The notes: generated by a model from the sequence alone, not told the origin. 64,000 nucleotides of DNA from Paracoccus saliphilus (GCF_028553805.1 NZ_CP067140.1:4091001-4155000), one strand, 5' to 3'. Positions 1 to 8,792 are shown, numbered from the stretch's first letter. Numbers and translations: made by a program.

Positions 1-69
1 AGCGAAGTGATGGGCCACGGCGAGGCCGATGTCGGAGCGTCCACCTAGAACGAGAACGATGTCTTTCAT
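1..69 (-). CDS. DprE2-like SDR, N-terminal fragment at window edge
   Basis: Only the first 23 codons lie in the window. The translation MKDIVLVLGGRSDIGLAVAH shows the start of a Rossmann fold with a GGxxxIG dinucleotide-binding loop, typical of short-chain dehydrogenases. Its ATG (69-67) overlaps the TGA of the DprE1-like gene (ATGA), so the two are translationally coupled. In mycobacteria the partner of DprE1 is DprE2, an SDR that reduces the 2-keto intermediate to decaprenylphosphoryl-arabinose. The assignment rests on this neighbour and on the Rossmann start; the catalytic part is outside the window. Confidence 0.7.
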   Translation of the reverse strand, partial: MKDIVLVLGGRSDIGLAVAHHFA

Positions 70-1412
70 AGAAGCAGTCTTTCGGATTGCGCTGATGCGA
101 ACGCTTGGTCGAGATCTGATTCTTGCCGCATCGTACAGAATGCATCTGCACGTGGATCGGCTTGGCGGAGCGTTGTGGCGGTAAGGCGCGCGTCCTTGGC
201 CAGATAGAAGCGTCCGCCATGATCCAAGGTGATGGCGTCGAGCCGATCAAGCAGCGAAAACGTCCGCGCGCTTACCGGGAAATCCAGCGCCAGCGTATAG
301 CCTGGCATCGGGAACGAGAACCGGCCGTTTTGCTGACCAAACCGCTTCAGCACCGTGAGAAACGATCCTTGTCCGGACGCGGCTGTCTCGGAAAGCAGTG
401 CCGCTAACCCCGCCTTGGAGCTCTCAAGCGGCAGCACGCACTGGAATTGTAGAAAGCCGCGGCGGCCATAGATCCGATTCCAGCCGAGAACGGCATCGAG
501 CGGATAGAAATAACTGTCCCAGTCAACCAGCGTTTCGCGCGAAGCGCGTTGAGCACGTCTCCAATAGAAAGCGTTGAAGGCGCGAACCGAGAAGCGATTG
601 AGTATGCCGGTCGGAGCATTGAAGGGCACGGATAGGTTGCGCTTGCGCGGTGTCCTGAATGGGTGCGATCGGTAGGCGTGTGGCAGTTCTTCTGCACCAA
701 CATGCTCTCCGGTCATCACCAGCGACCGACCGAGCGCCGCCCCCGAAGCGATGCAATCGACCCAGGCAACCGAATAAGTTGCATCGTTCGCAGACTCGAA
801 GACGTCCATCGCCTCGGCGAGGTTCGGCGCCGCGACGGTCTGTTGTGCGATCCAGCCGCTTTCGACAGGGCGAAGCCGGATACAGGCACGCAAAATCACG
901 CCGGTCAGCCCCATTCCACCGACGCTCCAGGCAAAGAGATCGGCATTCTCCTCCCGGCTTGCTCGCGTGATCTCACCGTCCGCTCCCATCACGTCGATCC
1001 ATTCGACGAAATTGCCGAAGGAGCCGTCTCGGTGATGGTTCTTGCCATGAATGTCGGCCGCGATCGCACCACCTAGTGTCACGAACTTCGTTCCGGGCGT
1101 TACCCAGGGGAACCAACCGCGGGGCAGAAAGGTCGCAATCACGTCGCCGAGGATTACTCCGGCCTCGGCCACGAGGCACCCGGTCTGTGCATCGAACGAC
1201 AACATCCGGTTCAATCGCCGCATGTCGAGTGTGGCCGCCGCCCCTATCGCGCTATCGCCATAGGCTCGCCCGTTGCCACGTGCAACAACACCGCCTTTCC
1301 CGATCATTGCTCGCAAGTCGTCCAGGTTGCGAGGGCGTATAAAGGCCCCTCGTCGGCGCGGGTAACGTCCCCAGCCCGTGAGTTCGGCTATGCGGTTCTC
1401 CCCATCAGTCAT
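66..1412 (-). CDS. DprE1-like FAD-dependent oxidase (decaprenylphosphoryl-ribose 2'-epimerase subunit type)
   Basis: 448 aa, close to the family length. DprE1 oxidises the 2-OH of polyprenyl-phosphoryl-beta-D-ribose as the first half of epimerisation to the D-arabinose donor. Visible hallmarks are the FAD-binding segment GKGGVVARGNGRAYGDSA near residue 40 and the PGTKFVTLGGAIAADIHGKN block near residue 110, nearly identical to the mycobacterial enzyme. A C-terminal FYLAKDAR carries the lysine (K406) matching Mtb Lys418. At the position of Mtb Cys387 (motif WNICVDFP) this protein has Ala375 (YTLALDFP). The ATG overlaps the TGA of the upstream gtrA-like gene, and its own TGA overlaps the next ATG. 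Function is inferred from family and context. Confidence 0.88.
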   Translation of the reverse strand: MTDGENRIAELTGWGRYPRRRGAFIRPRNLDDLRAMIGKGGVVARGNGRAYGDSAIGAAATLDMRRLNRMLSFDAQTGCLVAEAGVILGDVIATFLPRGWFPWVTPGTKFVTLGGAIAADIHGKNHHRDGSFGNFVEWIDVMGADGEITRASREENADLFAWSVGGMGLTGVILRACIRLRPVESGWIAQQTVAAPNLAEAMDVFESANDATYSVAWVDCIASGAALGRSLVMTGEHVGAEELPHAYRSHPFRTPRKRNLSVPFNAPTGILNRFSVRAFNAFYWRRAQRASRETLVDWDSYFYPLDAVLGWNRIYGRRGFLQFQCVLPLESSKAGLAALLSETAASGQGSFLTVLKRFGQQNGRFSFPMPGYTLALDFPVSARTFSLLDRLDAITLDHGGRFYLAKDARLTATTLRQADPRADAFCTMRQESDLDQAFASAQSERLLL

Positions 1413-1828
1413 GCCGTACCAAGTGTGGTGTTGGTGAACACGAACCGCCTGTCGAGACGATATTTGACGAGATAGCCAATTCCGAGGCCCAGAACGGCAC
1501 CAGTTTCGCGCGCGATATCACTTTGCCAGATGGCCCAAAACGCTGTCTCGGTTCCCCAGAAAATCGCCGTGGTAGCGATGCCCATGGTTGTGTAGAGCGT
1601 GAATTTCCGTCCATGCATCGCCATTCCGGTCGTCCGGTCGGCAAAGATCCAGCGTTTGTCGAGCAAGTATTTGAGCACCAGTCCAACAAGAGTGCCGACG
1701 AATAGCGCGATGACGAACCCCCGGGGTCCCTCGTTGACCGCAAGCACCGCCCGCTGCGCCCCGAGATTGGCGAGTGTCGCAGCAACGGCAAAGGCCCCAT
1801 AGCGGGCAATGAGCGTCGTCCTGGTCAC
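1409..1828 (-). CDS. GtrA-like four-TM membrane protein
   Basis: 139 aa starting at GTG 1828, which overlaps the TGA of the HAD-UbiA gene (GTGA). A longer in-frame extension upstream lies inside that gene and is rejected. The protein has about four hydrophobic segments and the GtrA-family pattern KYLLDKRWIF followed, after the third segment, by KYRLDRRFVF. GtrA-type proteins move polyprenyl-phosphate-linked sugars across the inner membrane. In mycobacteria the GtrA-like Rv3789 sits beside dprE1 and has been linked to arabinan donor supply. Here the gene lies between the phosphoribosyltransferase and dprE1-like genes, which fits a flippase or accessory role for polyprenyl-phosphoryl-arabinose. 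Confidence 0.82.
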   Translation of the reverse strand: MTRTTLIARYGAFAVAATLANLGAQRAVLAVNEGPRGFVIALFVGTLVGLVLKYLLDKRWIFADRTTGMAMHGRKFTLYTTMGIATTAIFWGTETAFWAIWQSDIARETGAVLGLGIGYLVKYRLDRRFVFTNTTLGTA

Positions 1829-3312
1829 AGCACCATTCCTGAAAGCGCCAGACCGAGCGAAATGCACGCACAGACAATCGACACCCTGTCCTGCGCTGCG
1901 AACACTACCGGATCGTCGTGCATCCGTCCGCGATGAGCAAGCATCACCATCCGGCTGATCCAGTAGAGCAACACCAGGCAGATGCCCCAGAGCGGCGCCG
2001 TCCACGTATAGAGGATCTGTACCGCCGGCGAATTCAGATAGAGCGCCATGACCAGCACGGAGACATAACCCGACGCTACCGCCATATTGGCGACCAAGGG
2101 CAGATCGCTGGTCATGTAGCCTCGCCCATGTGCCTTGTGCTCGCCCTCCGCTACGTTTGAGACCAATTCGGCCTGCCGCTTCACCGCGGCGAGAGAGAAG
2201 AAGAAGAACATCGAGAAGGCCAGGAGCCAAACCGAGAGCGGGATGCCCGTCGCCACACCGCCCGCGATGATACGCAAAGTGTAAAGGGAAGCGAGCGCGC
2301 AGATATCAACCACCAGCCGGCGCTTGAGGACAAAGGAATAGAGGGTGGTGGCGAGGTAATAGAGTGCCATCACGGCCAGGAATTCTGGCCCCAGACCCAG
2401 TGAGACGAGGGCACCTGCCAACAGAAGCCCTGGTGCCAGCGCTGTGCCCCAGGAGAGTGGCAGCGCCCCTGAAGCAAAGGGACGCTCGCGCTTACGGGGA
2501 TGCGCCCGATCCGCCTCGAGGTCGAGAAGGTCGTTGAGCAGGTAGACCGACGAGGCAATCAGGCTGTAGGCGACGAAAGCCAGAGCGGCCTGACCGAGAG
2601 TCATGAGCTCCAATTGGTGCGCCGCGAGCAGGGGCAGGAAGACGAGTATGTTCTTCAGCCATTGCAGCGGCCGCATCGCGCGTAGGAGTGGCCAGAAGTG
2701 CGATCCGTGGGTCGTCAGGTGTTCGGACTCGACGGCGAGTGCATCGACCCGAGACCGCAGCGACCGATGCACGTCCACGGTAATGGCGCGCTTTGACTTT
2801 TCCCATATCGCGTAATCGGCGTCCTCGTCGCCGATATAGGCGAAACCTTCGGGAAACCGTTCGGACAGGAACGCAGCCTTGCGCGGCCCCTTCAGGTTCA
2901 CCCGCCCGTCCGATCCATACGCCTCGTCGAAAAGCCCAAGATGGTCCGCGACCCGCTCGACGATCCGATGCTCGGCGGCGGAAACCAGAACCGTTCGCCC
3001 ACCGGCGTTACGCCAGCGTCGGATATAGGCCACCACGTCGTCGTTGAAAGGCAGCGCTGCGACATCGACGGCGCCCAGTCCGTCTAGCGCTCGCTTCAGA
3101 TTGGCTCGCCCTACCGGGAGCGCACCGAATATCGCAGCGATATTCGTCCATCGTTGTGAAAGCGCCGCCCAAAACGTCTCGAAGAGCATATCAGAACGAA
3201 TTAACGTGCCATCGAGATCCACTGCCAGAACTTCCAGTGTTCCCTTCTCGGGCGAAATGATCGCTTCGGGCGTGGCTGACGAAGCCATTTTCGGGGGGAC
3301 TGCCCGGTTCAT
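1825..3312 (-). CDS. HAD phosphatase-UbiA prenyltransferase fusion, DPPR-synthase type
   Basis: 495 aa from ATG 3312, preceded by an AAGGG ribosome site; an upstream in-frame extension has no support. The N-terminal domain is HAD-like: motif I VDLDGTLIRSD (D32, D34), motif II VLVSAAEH, and a late IGDEDADYAIW acid motif. The C-terminal domain is a multi-TM UbiA transferase with NDLLDLEADRAHP from N260, the KRERPFASG continuation, and a second motif DICALASLYTLRIIAGG. The UbiA half resembles Rv3806c, which transfers 5-phosphoribose from PRPP to decaprenyl phosphate. The HAD half could remove the 5-phosphate, a step otherwise needing a separate enzyme. It is the first gene of a four-gene overlapping operon. 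The domain calls are firm; the substrate is inferred. Confidence 0.87.
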   Translation of the reverse strand: MNRAVPPKMASSATPEAIISPEKGTLEVLAVDLDGTLIRSDMLFETFWAALSQRWTNIAAIFGALPVGRANLKRALDGLGAVDVAALPFNDDVVAYIRRWRNAGGRTVLVSAAEHRIVERVADHLGLFDEAYGSDGRVNLKGPRKAAFLSERFPEGFAYIGDEDADYAIWEKSKRAITVDVHRSLRSRVDALAVESEHLTTHGSHFWPLLRAMRPLQWLKNILVFLPLLAAHQLELMTLGQAALAFVAYSLIASSVYLLNDLLDLEADRAHPRKRERPFASGALPLSWGTALAPGLLLAGALVSLGLGPEFLAVMALYYLATTLYSFVLKRRLVVDICALASLYTLRIIAGGVATGIPLSVWLLAFSMFFFFSLAAVKRQAELVSNVAEGEHKAHGRGYMTSDLPLVANMAVASGYVSVLVMALYLNSPAVQILYTWTAPLWGICLVLLYWISRMVMLAHRGRMHDDPVVFAAQDRVSIVCACISLGLALSGMVL

Positions 3313-3936
3313 GTGCTTCCCTTGTCGGCGAGTTCTTGCCACTTGCATATGGCAGGATATCGGACCTGCCCGCCGATGAGATGGTCTCGTGCCATCAGAG
3401 TTGCCTTCGGATCGAGATGGAGTAACATGAAAGCAAGATAACCCACTCATCCGCCCATGGCCACCTAGTGATTTTTCTACTATTTTTCAGTTATATATGG
3501 AATTTTTGGTGATTTTTGGATGCCGATCTCGGAGCTTCTGAAATGACCCTTCGCGAGGGCGGTTTTCGCCTGTGCCACCATGTTTCAGGCGACGGAGTTC
3601 GCCGTTGGTGGTCCGGGATGGATTTGACATGTTGGCGTCGTGGGTGGGTGCCTATCTTGCGCATGTAATAATTCTTGGTCAGTCAAAGACTTGCCGGATT
3701 TTTCTAAGATCGAAACATGCCCCATGGCGATTATCTTCAATGGTTCGCTTCGCAAAGCCGCGAAACGGAGATGTCGAAGGTTCTGCAACGAAAGCACAGC
3801 ACCGCCCTTCGAGCTCGGCCCCGCCCTTGCACGGCCTCTGAGGTCCCGGTAATCACATGCCACAATGTCTCGGCTGCTGTTCGATCTTGAGTAAGTCAGG
3901 AGCGTTTCACATTCAGCAACGAAAGGTCACAGAACG
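3313..3936. promoter_or_regulatory. Divergent intergenic region, A/T-rich, between the two arms of the arabinan locus
   Basis: About 620 bases separate the minus-strand HAD-UbiA operon from the plus-strand AsmA-like gene. A clearly A/T-rich stretch at about 3470-3526 contains ATTTTT runs and TATATA and is the likely promoter zone for one or both directions. Short open frames here (for example 3572-3841) show no family resemblance. No RNA gene or well-matched -35/-10 pair was recognised. Confidence 0.4.
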
Positions 3937-5799
3937 GTGACTTGGATAAGTCAAAAGAATGCGACGCGCCCATACAGGCTATTTGTGGCCATTTTTGCGC
4001 TCGTTCTCATGGCTGCTGCGACCGTGACCTATTTGGCTCTGCCGAGTCTCGTTCCTGAAAACAAGTTGCGTGAGGCTCTCGCGGCCCATACCGCGACTTG
4101 GAGCGGCGGCGAGTTCCGTTTGCCGGCAAATGTGGAGGTCTCACTCGACCGGGGTCCGGCGATGACAGCCGAGAACGCGGTATTTAAAGGAACCCTTAAC
4201 GGTGATGAGTGGCAACTGGACGTGGCCTCTCTTCACGCGACGTTCAAGGTGCTTCCCCTGCTGCAAGGCAAGGTGGAGATCGACACCCTGACGCTCGATA
4301 CTCCGCAGCTTCGGCTTCAGGCTCACGGTGATACCGTAACGCCCAGGTTGCGCGAGTCCCAGACAAACGAACCGGAGCATCAGAGCCCAGGCGGAGAAGT
4401 GATTATCACCAATGCCAGTTTTACCTACGAGGGGCCGACCGGGCGGCGGGTCGGCGTTGACGGCATAGACCTGCGGATGACGGCGAGTCCGGACACGACA
4501 GAAGTTCTGCTCACCGGTGTCATTCCCGCCGGCAAGGAACGACTTCAAGTGGAAGGATGGTTCGAAGATCCCGCAGTTGCCTTTTCAGGCAGTGGAAGCG
4601 AAGCGCGACTGGCGCTGCGAGCTGCGGACATTGCGGATGAAAACGGCACGCCGCCGCAGCCCGAGGTTCCAGTCGCCGCTAAGGAAGGCGAGATGATCTC
4701 GGCGCTGAGACGCATCGCCGCCGCCGTTGGATTGACCCGCATAGGCCCGATCGTGCTCGAGGGAAATTTCTCCGTGACGCCGCAGACGCTCGAAATCGCC
4801 GATGCGGCCATTTCGTTCAGCGGCTTTCTCGCAGAGGGTGATCTTGCTATCGCGCTCGGCAGTGAAGAGACGCCATTCGATCAGGTGGGCAGTGTCGTGC
4901 GTGGAGCAATAGCCGCTTGGCGCGACGCCTCTATCGTGCTCGAGACGGGAGCTTGGCGGGAGGCTCCGGTTACGCTGGACTGGCTCGTTCCACTCGACAT
5001 CATGCTTTCTGCACGGTTCCGCAACGTTAGATTCGCCGGGAAGGATTTGGAGGCACGACATTTCCTGTTCAATGCCAGTGGTGGCCATGCCCGGCTGGAA
5101 GTGGGCGCGGCCGGCGACCTCGGGCGACTATGGGGCGAACTGGCGCTCAGCGCGCAGCCGGAAGAGGGGGCACCACAGGTTGCGCTCAATGGCCGGCTAG
5201 AGAATGTCGAACTGGGCGAGACCAGTCGAGCACTGCTGTCGCTCATGCCGCCATCGCTCGTTAGTCCACCACAACTGCCCGAAGGTACGCTTGACGCTGC
5301 TATCGACGTCACGACCCAAGGCGAGACGCTGGGCGCGATGGTCAAGGCTTTTAATGGGATGCTTAGTGCCAAAGCGAGGGACGGCAGCATTGCGGGAGCC
5401 AATCTACCCCTGACTCTGGAGGGGCTAGCAAACGGCCGCGAGATCATGACAGAGAAGGATGGGCCGCTGATCCCGGCAGGCGGCCGCACGAAATTCGACA
5501 CGGCAGAGGCCAGAATCGATTTTGTACCTGGCTATGCCCGCCTTTCCAAATCTCGCATCCGAGGAGAACGCTACGACATCGATCTGAGTGGAGAGGCAAA
5601 CCTCAAAATCGGAGCGATGCGCGGCGAAGGACAGGCGAAACTTCATGGAGATGTTGCCGATGACGACGTCTCCCTCCCTCTCGTCGATCTGCCTTTCGGA
5701 CTCGGGGGCTCCCTCGCGGCACCGGTCGTAGCGGCGGGCGTGCCGCGCAGTGGTGAAGCTCTCTCTTCCGAGTCCGTTGTCGATAACGATATCGAATGA
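3937..5799 (+). CDS. AsmA-like envelope protein
   Basis: 620 aa from a GTG preceded by GAAAGG. One N-terminal membrane segment (about residues 14-38, VAIFALVLMAAATVTYLAL) anchors a long periplasmic beta-rich region. The pattern of paired phrases such as LPANVEVSLDRGPAMTAENA, VEIDTLTLDTPQLRL and a C-terminal SRIRGERYDIDLSGEANL is typical of AsmA/TamB-like repeating beta-groove proteins. Such proteins are thought to affect lipid traffic to, or assembly of, the outer membrane. It is the first gene of the plus-strand arm, divergent from the arabinose-donor operon, and is followed by a membrane glycosyltransferase. A role in delivering or assembling an arabinose-containing glycoconjugate is inference. 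Confidence 0.7.
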   Translation: MTWISQKNATRPYRLFVAIFALVLMAAATVTYLALPSLVPENKLREALAAHTATWSGGEFRLPANVEVSLDRGPAMTAENAVFKGTLNGDEWQLDVASLHATFKVLPLLQGKVEIDTLTLDTPQLRLQAHGDTVTPRLRESQTNEPEHQSPGGEVIITNASFTYEGPTGRRVGVDGIDLRMTASPDTTEVLLTGVIPAGKERLQVEGWFEDPAVAFSGSGSEARLALRAADIADENGTPPQPEVPVAAKEGEMISALRRIAAAVGLTRIGPIVLEGNFSVTPQTLEIADAAISFSGFLAEGDLAIALGSEETPFDQVGSVVRGAIAAWRDASIVLETGAWREAPVTLDWLVPLDIMLSARFRNVRFAGKDLEARHFLFNASGGHARLEVGAAGDLGRLWGELALSAQPEEGAPQVALNGRLENVELGETSRALLSLMPPSLVSPPQLPEGTLDAAIDVTTQGETLGAMVKAFNGMLSAKARDGSIAGANLPLTLEGLANGREIMTEKDGPLIPAGGRTKFDTAEARIDFVPGYARLSKSRIRGERYDIDLSGEANLKIGAMRGEGQAKLHGDVADDDVSLPLVDLPFGLGGSLAAPVVAAGVPRSGEALSSESVVDNDIE

Positions 5800-5878
5800 G
5801 CCTAAGCATGATTTACTTTCAACGCTCATATCCGGTCATTGCTGGTCGAATCAGCCACCAGTGCAAATCGTGACGGCG

Positions 5879-7450
5879 ATGAGTGTGCCGCAGCAACAGA
5901 CGCAGACTCTGCAGTGGAAATGGACAGAATCCCGCTGCATGCGTTGGTGCCTTGCTTTCGGGGTATTCGCATTCTGGATTGCATATTACGCTTATTGCCT
6001 GTTTCCGGGACTCGGCGGTGTCATGAACGCTGGCGACTCAGCCAAGTTCCAGGCGCTTGGACACACCCAGATTCTTGTCCATGGACCCGGCTACCCAATA
6101 ATTCAGTTCCTGGGGGCCTTGCTACGCGCGCTCGATCTGCCGGTCGAGCCGTGGCTTGCGATGACCTTCACGATGGCCGCGCTTCCGGGCGCCCTCGCCA
6201 ATATGATAGCCTTTCTGATCGTCGAGCGCGTGACCCGCAGCCCGCTATTTGGTATCGCAGGAGCGCTCCTGCTCGGCAGCGCCAGCCTGATGGCCGTTCA
6301 GTCAACCGAGGCCGAAGTCTATCCGCTCGCACTGGCCTTCATCCTTTCGACGTCGTTTTTGCTGATCCTCTTCGTCGAGAGCAAGCGCAAGGCCTATTTC
6401 ATCGCGGCATGCGCCATCTACGCGATGTCATTCGGCAACCATCTGATGATGATCATGCTGGTGCCGCTGTTCCTGCTGGTAACGCTCGCCCATTGGCGCT
6501 CCCTGCTACATCCGCGGATTATCGCGTCCGTGCTGCTCGCTATTGTGCTTGGTGCCAGCCAGTATCTCTACCTCGCCTACATCACCTACGATCCGGCGAC
6601 GGCCTATTCCGAATATCTACCTTTGCCACCGACGGTAACGGAATTCCTCCAATACATCACCGGAAGCTATTTCAGCGGTCTCTACGGCTCCGGGCTACAA
6701 TCGACCTACAGCTCCGAGACGCTCCTCACCACGCTGCGCTCAGCGCATCCGTGGATCTCGTCGCCACTCATCATCGCGGGTCTGGTTCTCTTCCTGGCAG
6801 GCTGGCGCCGGCGCGATGCAGGCTGGCGAGGCTTGGCGATCATGCTCGGGGTGACGTTGTCCTTCGTGCCTTTCGTGATCTGGTACGGCGCTTACGATAT
6901 CCAGGCGTTCCACCTGCCGGTTCTCGGGCCGCTGCTTGTCGGCGCGACTGCGGCAGTTGGCCGGTGGCTTGGTCGCTGGCGGCTGATGCAACTGGGCACA
7001 GCCCTGCTACTGATCGCGTTTGGCGCATGGCGGGCCACGGTGATGGCCGAGGGCCTGACCGCGCGGCAGCCGATTTTCACTGAATTACCAGAAACGATTG
7101 CGGCACTGGTCGCTCAGGCCCCGGTCGAAGAACCACTGGTTTCGATGACATATAACCTCAGGATGGCCACGCTTTACCACGAACTTCTCGGCGAAATGCC
7201 GTCGGCCCGATATCGGGTGCCGTGGCGTGCCGAGGAAGCCGCAGTCGAGCAAGATGAAGTTGCGGGCATCGTCGTGCCGACCGATGGTGAGCAGCTCCTG
7301 CGCTGGATCGAGCATCGCCATCCCGAACTCACCTGCCGATCATGGGCTCTCGATCAACCAGAGGGTACGCCGTGGCCCGCTTATGCCTTCCGCTGCGCCA
7401 GCACCGCGGATGCCGGCTCGGAAGCGGGAACCGGCGACGGAGGAGAATGA
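5879..7450 (+). CDS. DUF2723-type polytopic membrane glycosyltransferase
   Basis: 523 aa from ATG 5879; an in-frame extension back to 5750 would overlap the asmA-like gene. After a short cytosolic leader (MSVPQQQTQTLQWKW) it has about ten hydrophobic segments. The first periplasmic loop reads NAGDSAKFQALGHTQILVHG, followed by PGYPIIQFLG, matching the DUF2723 signature, an acidic loop followed by a PxGYP-like motif in GT-C enzymes. A soluble C-terminal tail of about 110 residues follows. GT-C enzymes use polyprenyl-phosphate sugars, so polyprenyl-phosphoryl-arabinose from the adjacent operon is a plausible donor. No direct similarity to Emb or Aft arabinosyltransferases is evident, so donor and acceptor are unproven. 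Confidence 0.72.
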   Translation: MSVPQQQTQTLQWKWTESRCMRWCLAFGVFAFWIAYYAYCLFPGLGGVMNAGDSAKFQALGHTQILVHGPGYPIIQFLGALLRALDLPVEPWLAMTFTMAALPGALANMIAFLIVERVTRSPLFGIAGALLLGSASLMAVQSTEAEVYPLALAFILSTSFLLILFVESKRKAYFIAACAIYAMSFGNHLMMIMLVPLFLLVTLAHWRSLLHPRIIASVLLAIVLGASQYLYLAYITYDPATAYSEYLPLPPTVTEFLQYITGSYFSGLYGSGLQSTYSSETLLTTLRSAHPWISSPLIIAGLVLFLAGWRRRDAGWRGLAIMLGVTLSFVPFVIWYGAYDIQAFHLPVLGPLLVGATAAVGRWLGRWRLMQLGTALLLIAFGAWRATVMAEGLTARQPIFTELPETIAALVAQAPVEEPLVSMTYNLRMATLYHELLGEMPSARYRVPWRAEEAAVEQDEVAGIVVPTDGEQLLRWIEHRHPELTCRSWALDQPEGTPWPAYAFRCASTADAGSEAGTGDGGE

Positions 7451-7622
7451 AGATTGTTTCGACATTGTGCTGCTTCATGATCGCCCACGCGAAATCGTGA
7501 ATACAAGAATTTGTTTTACACTTGCGTTTTCGGCGGATTTTCGCCTATGGACCTTGGTCAGGAATAACGTTCCGTCGGCCAGATGAAGCTCGCGGCAGAT
7601 TCCTTGGAATAGGAGATCGCGC
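7451..7622. other. Intergenic gap before the DUF4185 gene
   Basis: 172 bases with no convincing gene. The only visible signal is the strong ribosome site AGGAGA at 7611-7616 serving the GTG at 7623. The gap suggests a separate promoter for the DUF4185 gene rather than tight coupling to the glycosyltransferase. Confidence 0.4.
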
Positions 7623-8792
7623 GTGAGTTTTCGTCTCGCTGCTATCGGAATAAGCATCGCCGCCGGTATGCTTCTGGCCAACACACAGGCACCTGCAAGG
7701 CAGAGCATGCAGGGAGCGGGCGACGGGAACGTTGCGCTTGATGCCGTGTTGCCTGCAGCGCCCACGCCCGAGGAGACCTCCGCCATAGCGAAGCTCCGCG
7801 TCGGTTCGGCCGAGATGATACAACAACTGACCGGTCCAAACTCAGCCAACAAGACTGATCGTTGGAACGTTTACGGCACCGATCTCGGCCACATGTTTCG
7901 ACACAAGGACGCACTCTACATGGTGTTCGGAGATACCTACGGGCCCGGTGGCAATGCTTGGCGCAGCAGCACAATGGCACGAATCGCCGACCCGCTCAGC
8001 TCCTTCGATTTTGCCCAGATGATAAAGGGGCCGGACGGTAACGCTAAAGAGCTTATACGCTCCGCCAAGGTTCCTGGCATTGAGTGGACCGTAATCCCCA
8101 CCAACGGCATCTCACTTGGCGAGAGAATGGTGCTGCATTACATGTCGGTGCGGATGTGGACCTCGGACGGCCAGTGGCTCGTCCGGAGGTCCGGCCTCGC
8201 CTATTCCGACGATGACGGACAGACTTGGCACAGGTCACCGACTGCCGTCTGGCCGAACGGCTCCGGCTTCGAGCAAGTAGCCTTTGTCGATCTGGGCGAG
8301 ATGATCTACACCTTCGGAATCCCCGAAGGCCGCTTTGGCGAGGTACGGCTGCGGCGGGCCAAACGCGATGACATATTCGATCCTGCCGCCTACCGTTATT
8401 GGGACGGCAGCGGCTGGGTGTCCGATCATCACTCTGCGGCGGCCGTCGTACCGGCCCCGGCAGGTGAGCTTTCGGTTGCATGGAGCGAGCCGCACCGCCG
8501 ATGGCTGATGATGTATCTTGACGAGACTCAGGCTGCGATCGTCTTGCGAACCGCGACCGAACTTGTCGGTCCCTGGAGTGAGCCCCAGACGGTGGCGGAA
8601 GCGAGCAACTATCCAGGTCTTTATGCCCCCTATATCGTGCCAGGTGAAACGCTTGATGACTCGGTTCGCTTCACGATGTCTCGGTGGAAGCCACTCTATA
8701 ACGTCTTCCTGATGCGGGCTCCGCTTCACTTTGAAGCGCCCATTGTCGCTGCTGCCGAGGACGAAGCCTCCACGGAAAGCACATCCAATTGA
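7623..8792 (+). CDS. Secreted DUF4185 / GH183-family protein, candidate endo-D-arabinanase
   Basis: 389 aa from GTG 7623 with AGGAGA six bases upstream. An N-terminal hydrophobic segment (LAAIGISIAAGMLLANTQAPA) looks like a signal peptide or anchor. The body shows a five-bladed-propeller-like pattern of the DUF4185 family: LYMVFGDTYGPGGNAWRSST, IPTNGISLGERMVLHYMSVR, LAYSDDDGQTWHRS, a final segment YAPYIVPG, and several acidic and aromatic residues per blade. DUF4185 proteins were assigned to GH183 as endo-D-arabinofuranases acting on mycobacterial arabinogalactan and lipoarabinomannan. Its position next to D-arabinose donor genes supports a role in trimming or remodelling a D-arabinan, but whether it is catalytically active cannot be told here. 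Confidence 0.78.
   Translation: MSFRLAAIGISIAAGMLLANTQAPARQSMQGAGDGNVALDAVLPAAPTPEETSAIAKLRVGSAEMIQQLTGPNSANKTDRWNVYGTDLGHMFRHKDALYMVFGDTYGPGGNAWRSSTMARIADPLSSFDFAQMIKGPDGNAKELIRSAKVPGIEWTVIPTNGISLGERMVLHYMSVRMWTSDGQWLVRRSGLAYSDDDGQTWHRSPTAVWPNGSGFEQVAFVDLGEMIYTFGIPEGRFGEVRLRRAKRDDIFDPAAYRYWDGSGWVSDHHSAAAVVPAPAGELSVAWSEPHRRWLMMYLDETQAAIVLRTATELVGPWSEPQTVAEASNYPGLYAPYIVPGETLDDSVRFTMSRWKPLYNVFLMRAPLHFEAPIVAAAEDEASTESTSN

Noticed and set aside
3572..3863. Short open frames on both strands in the divergent arabinan intergenic region
   Set aside because: They mirror each other, have no domain and no convincing ribosome site.
5839..7083. A 414-codon plus-strand frame overlapping the DUF2723 gene
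   Set aside because: Its translation is Arg/Ala-rich and lacks membrane segments, while the overlapping frame encodes a clear polytopic membrane protein.
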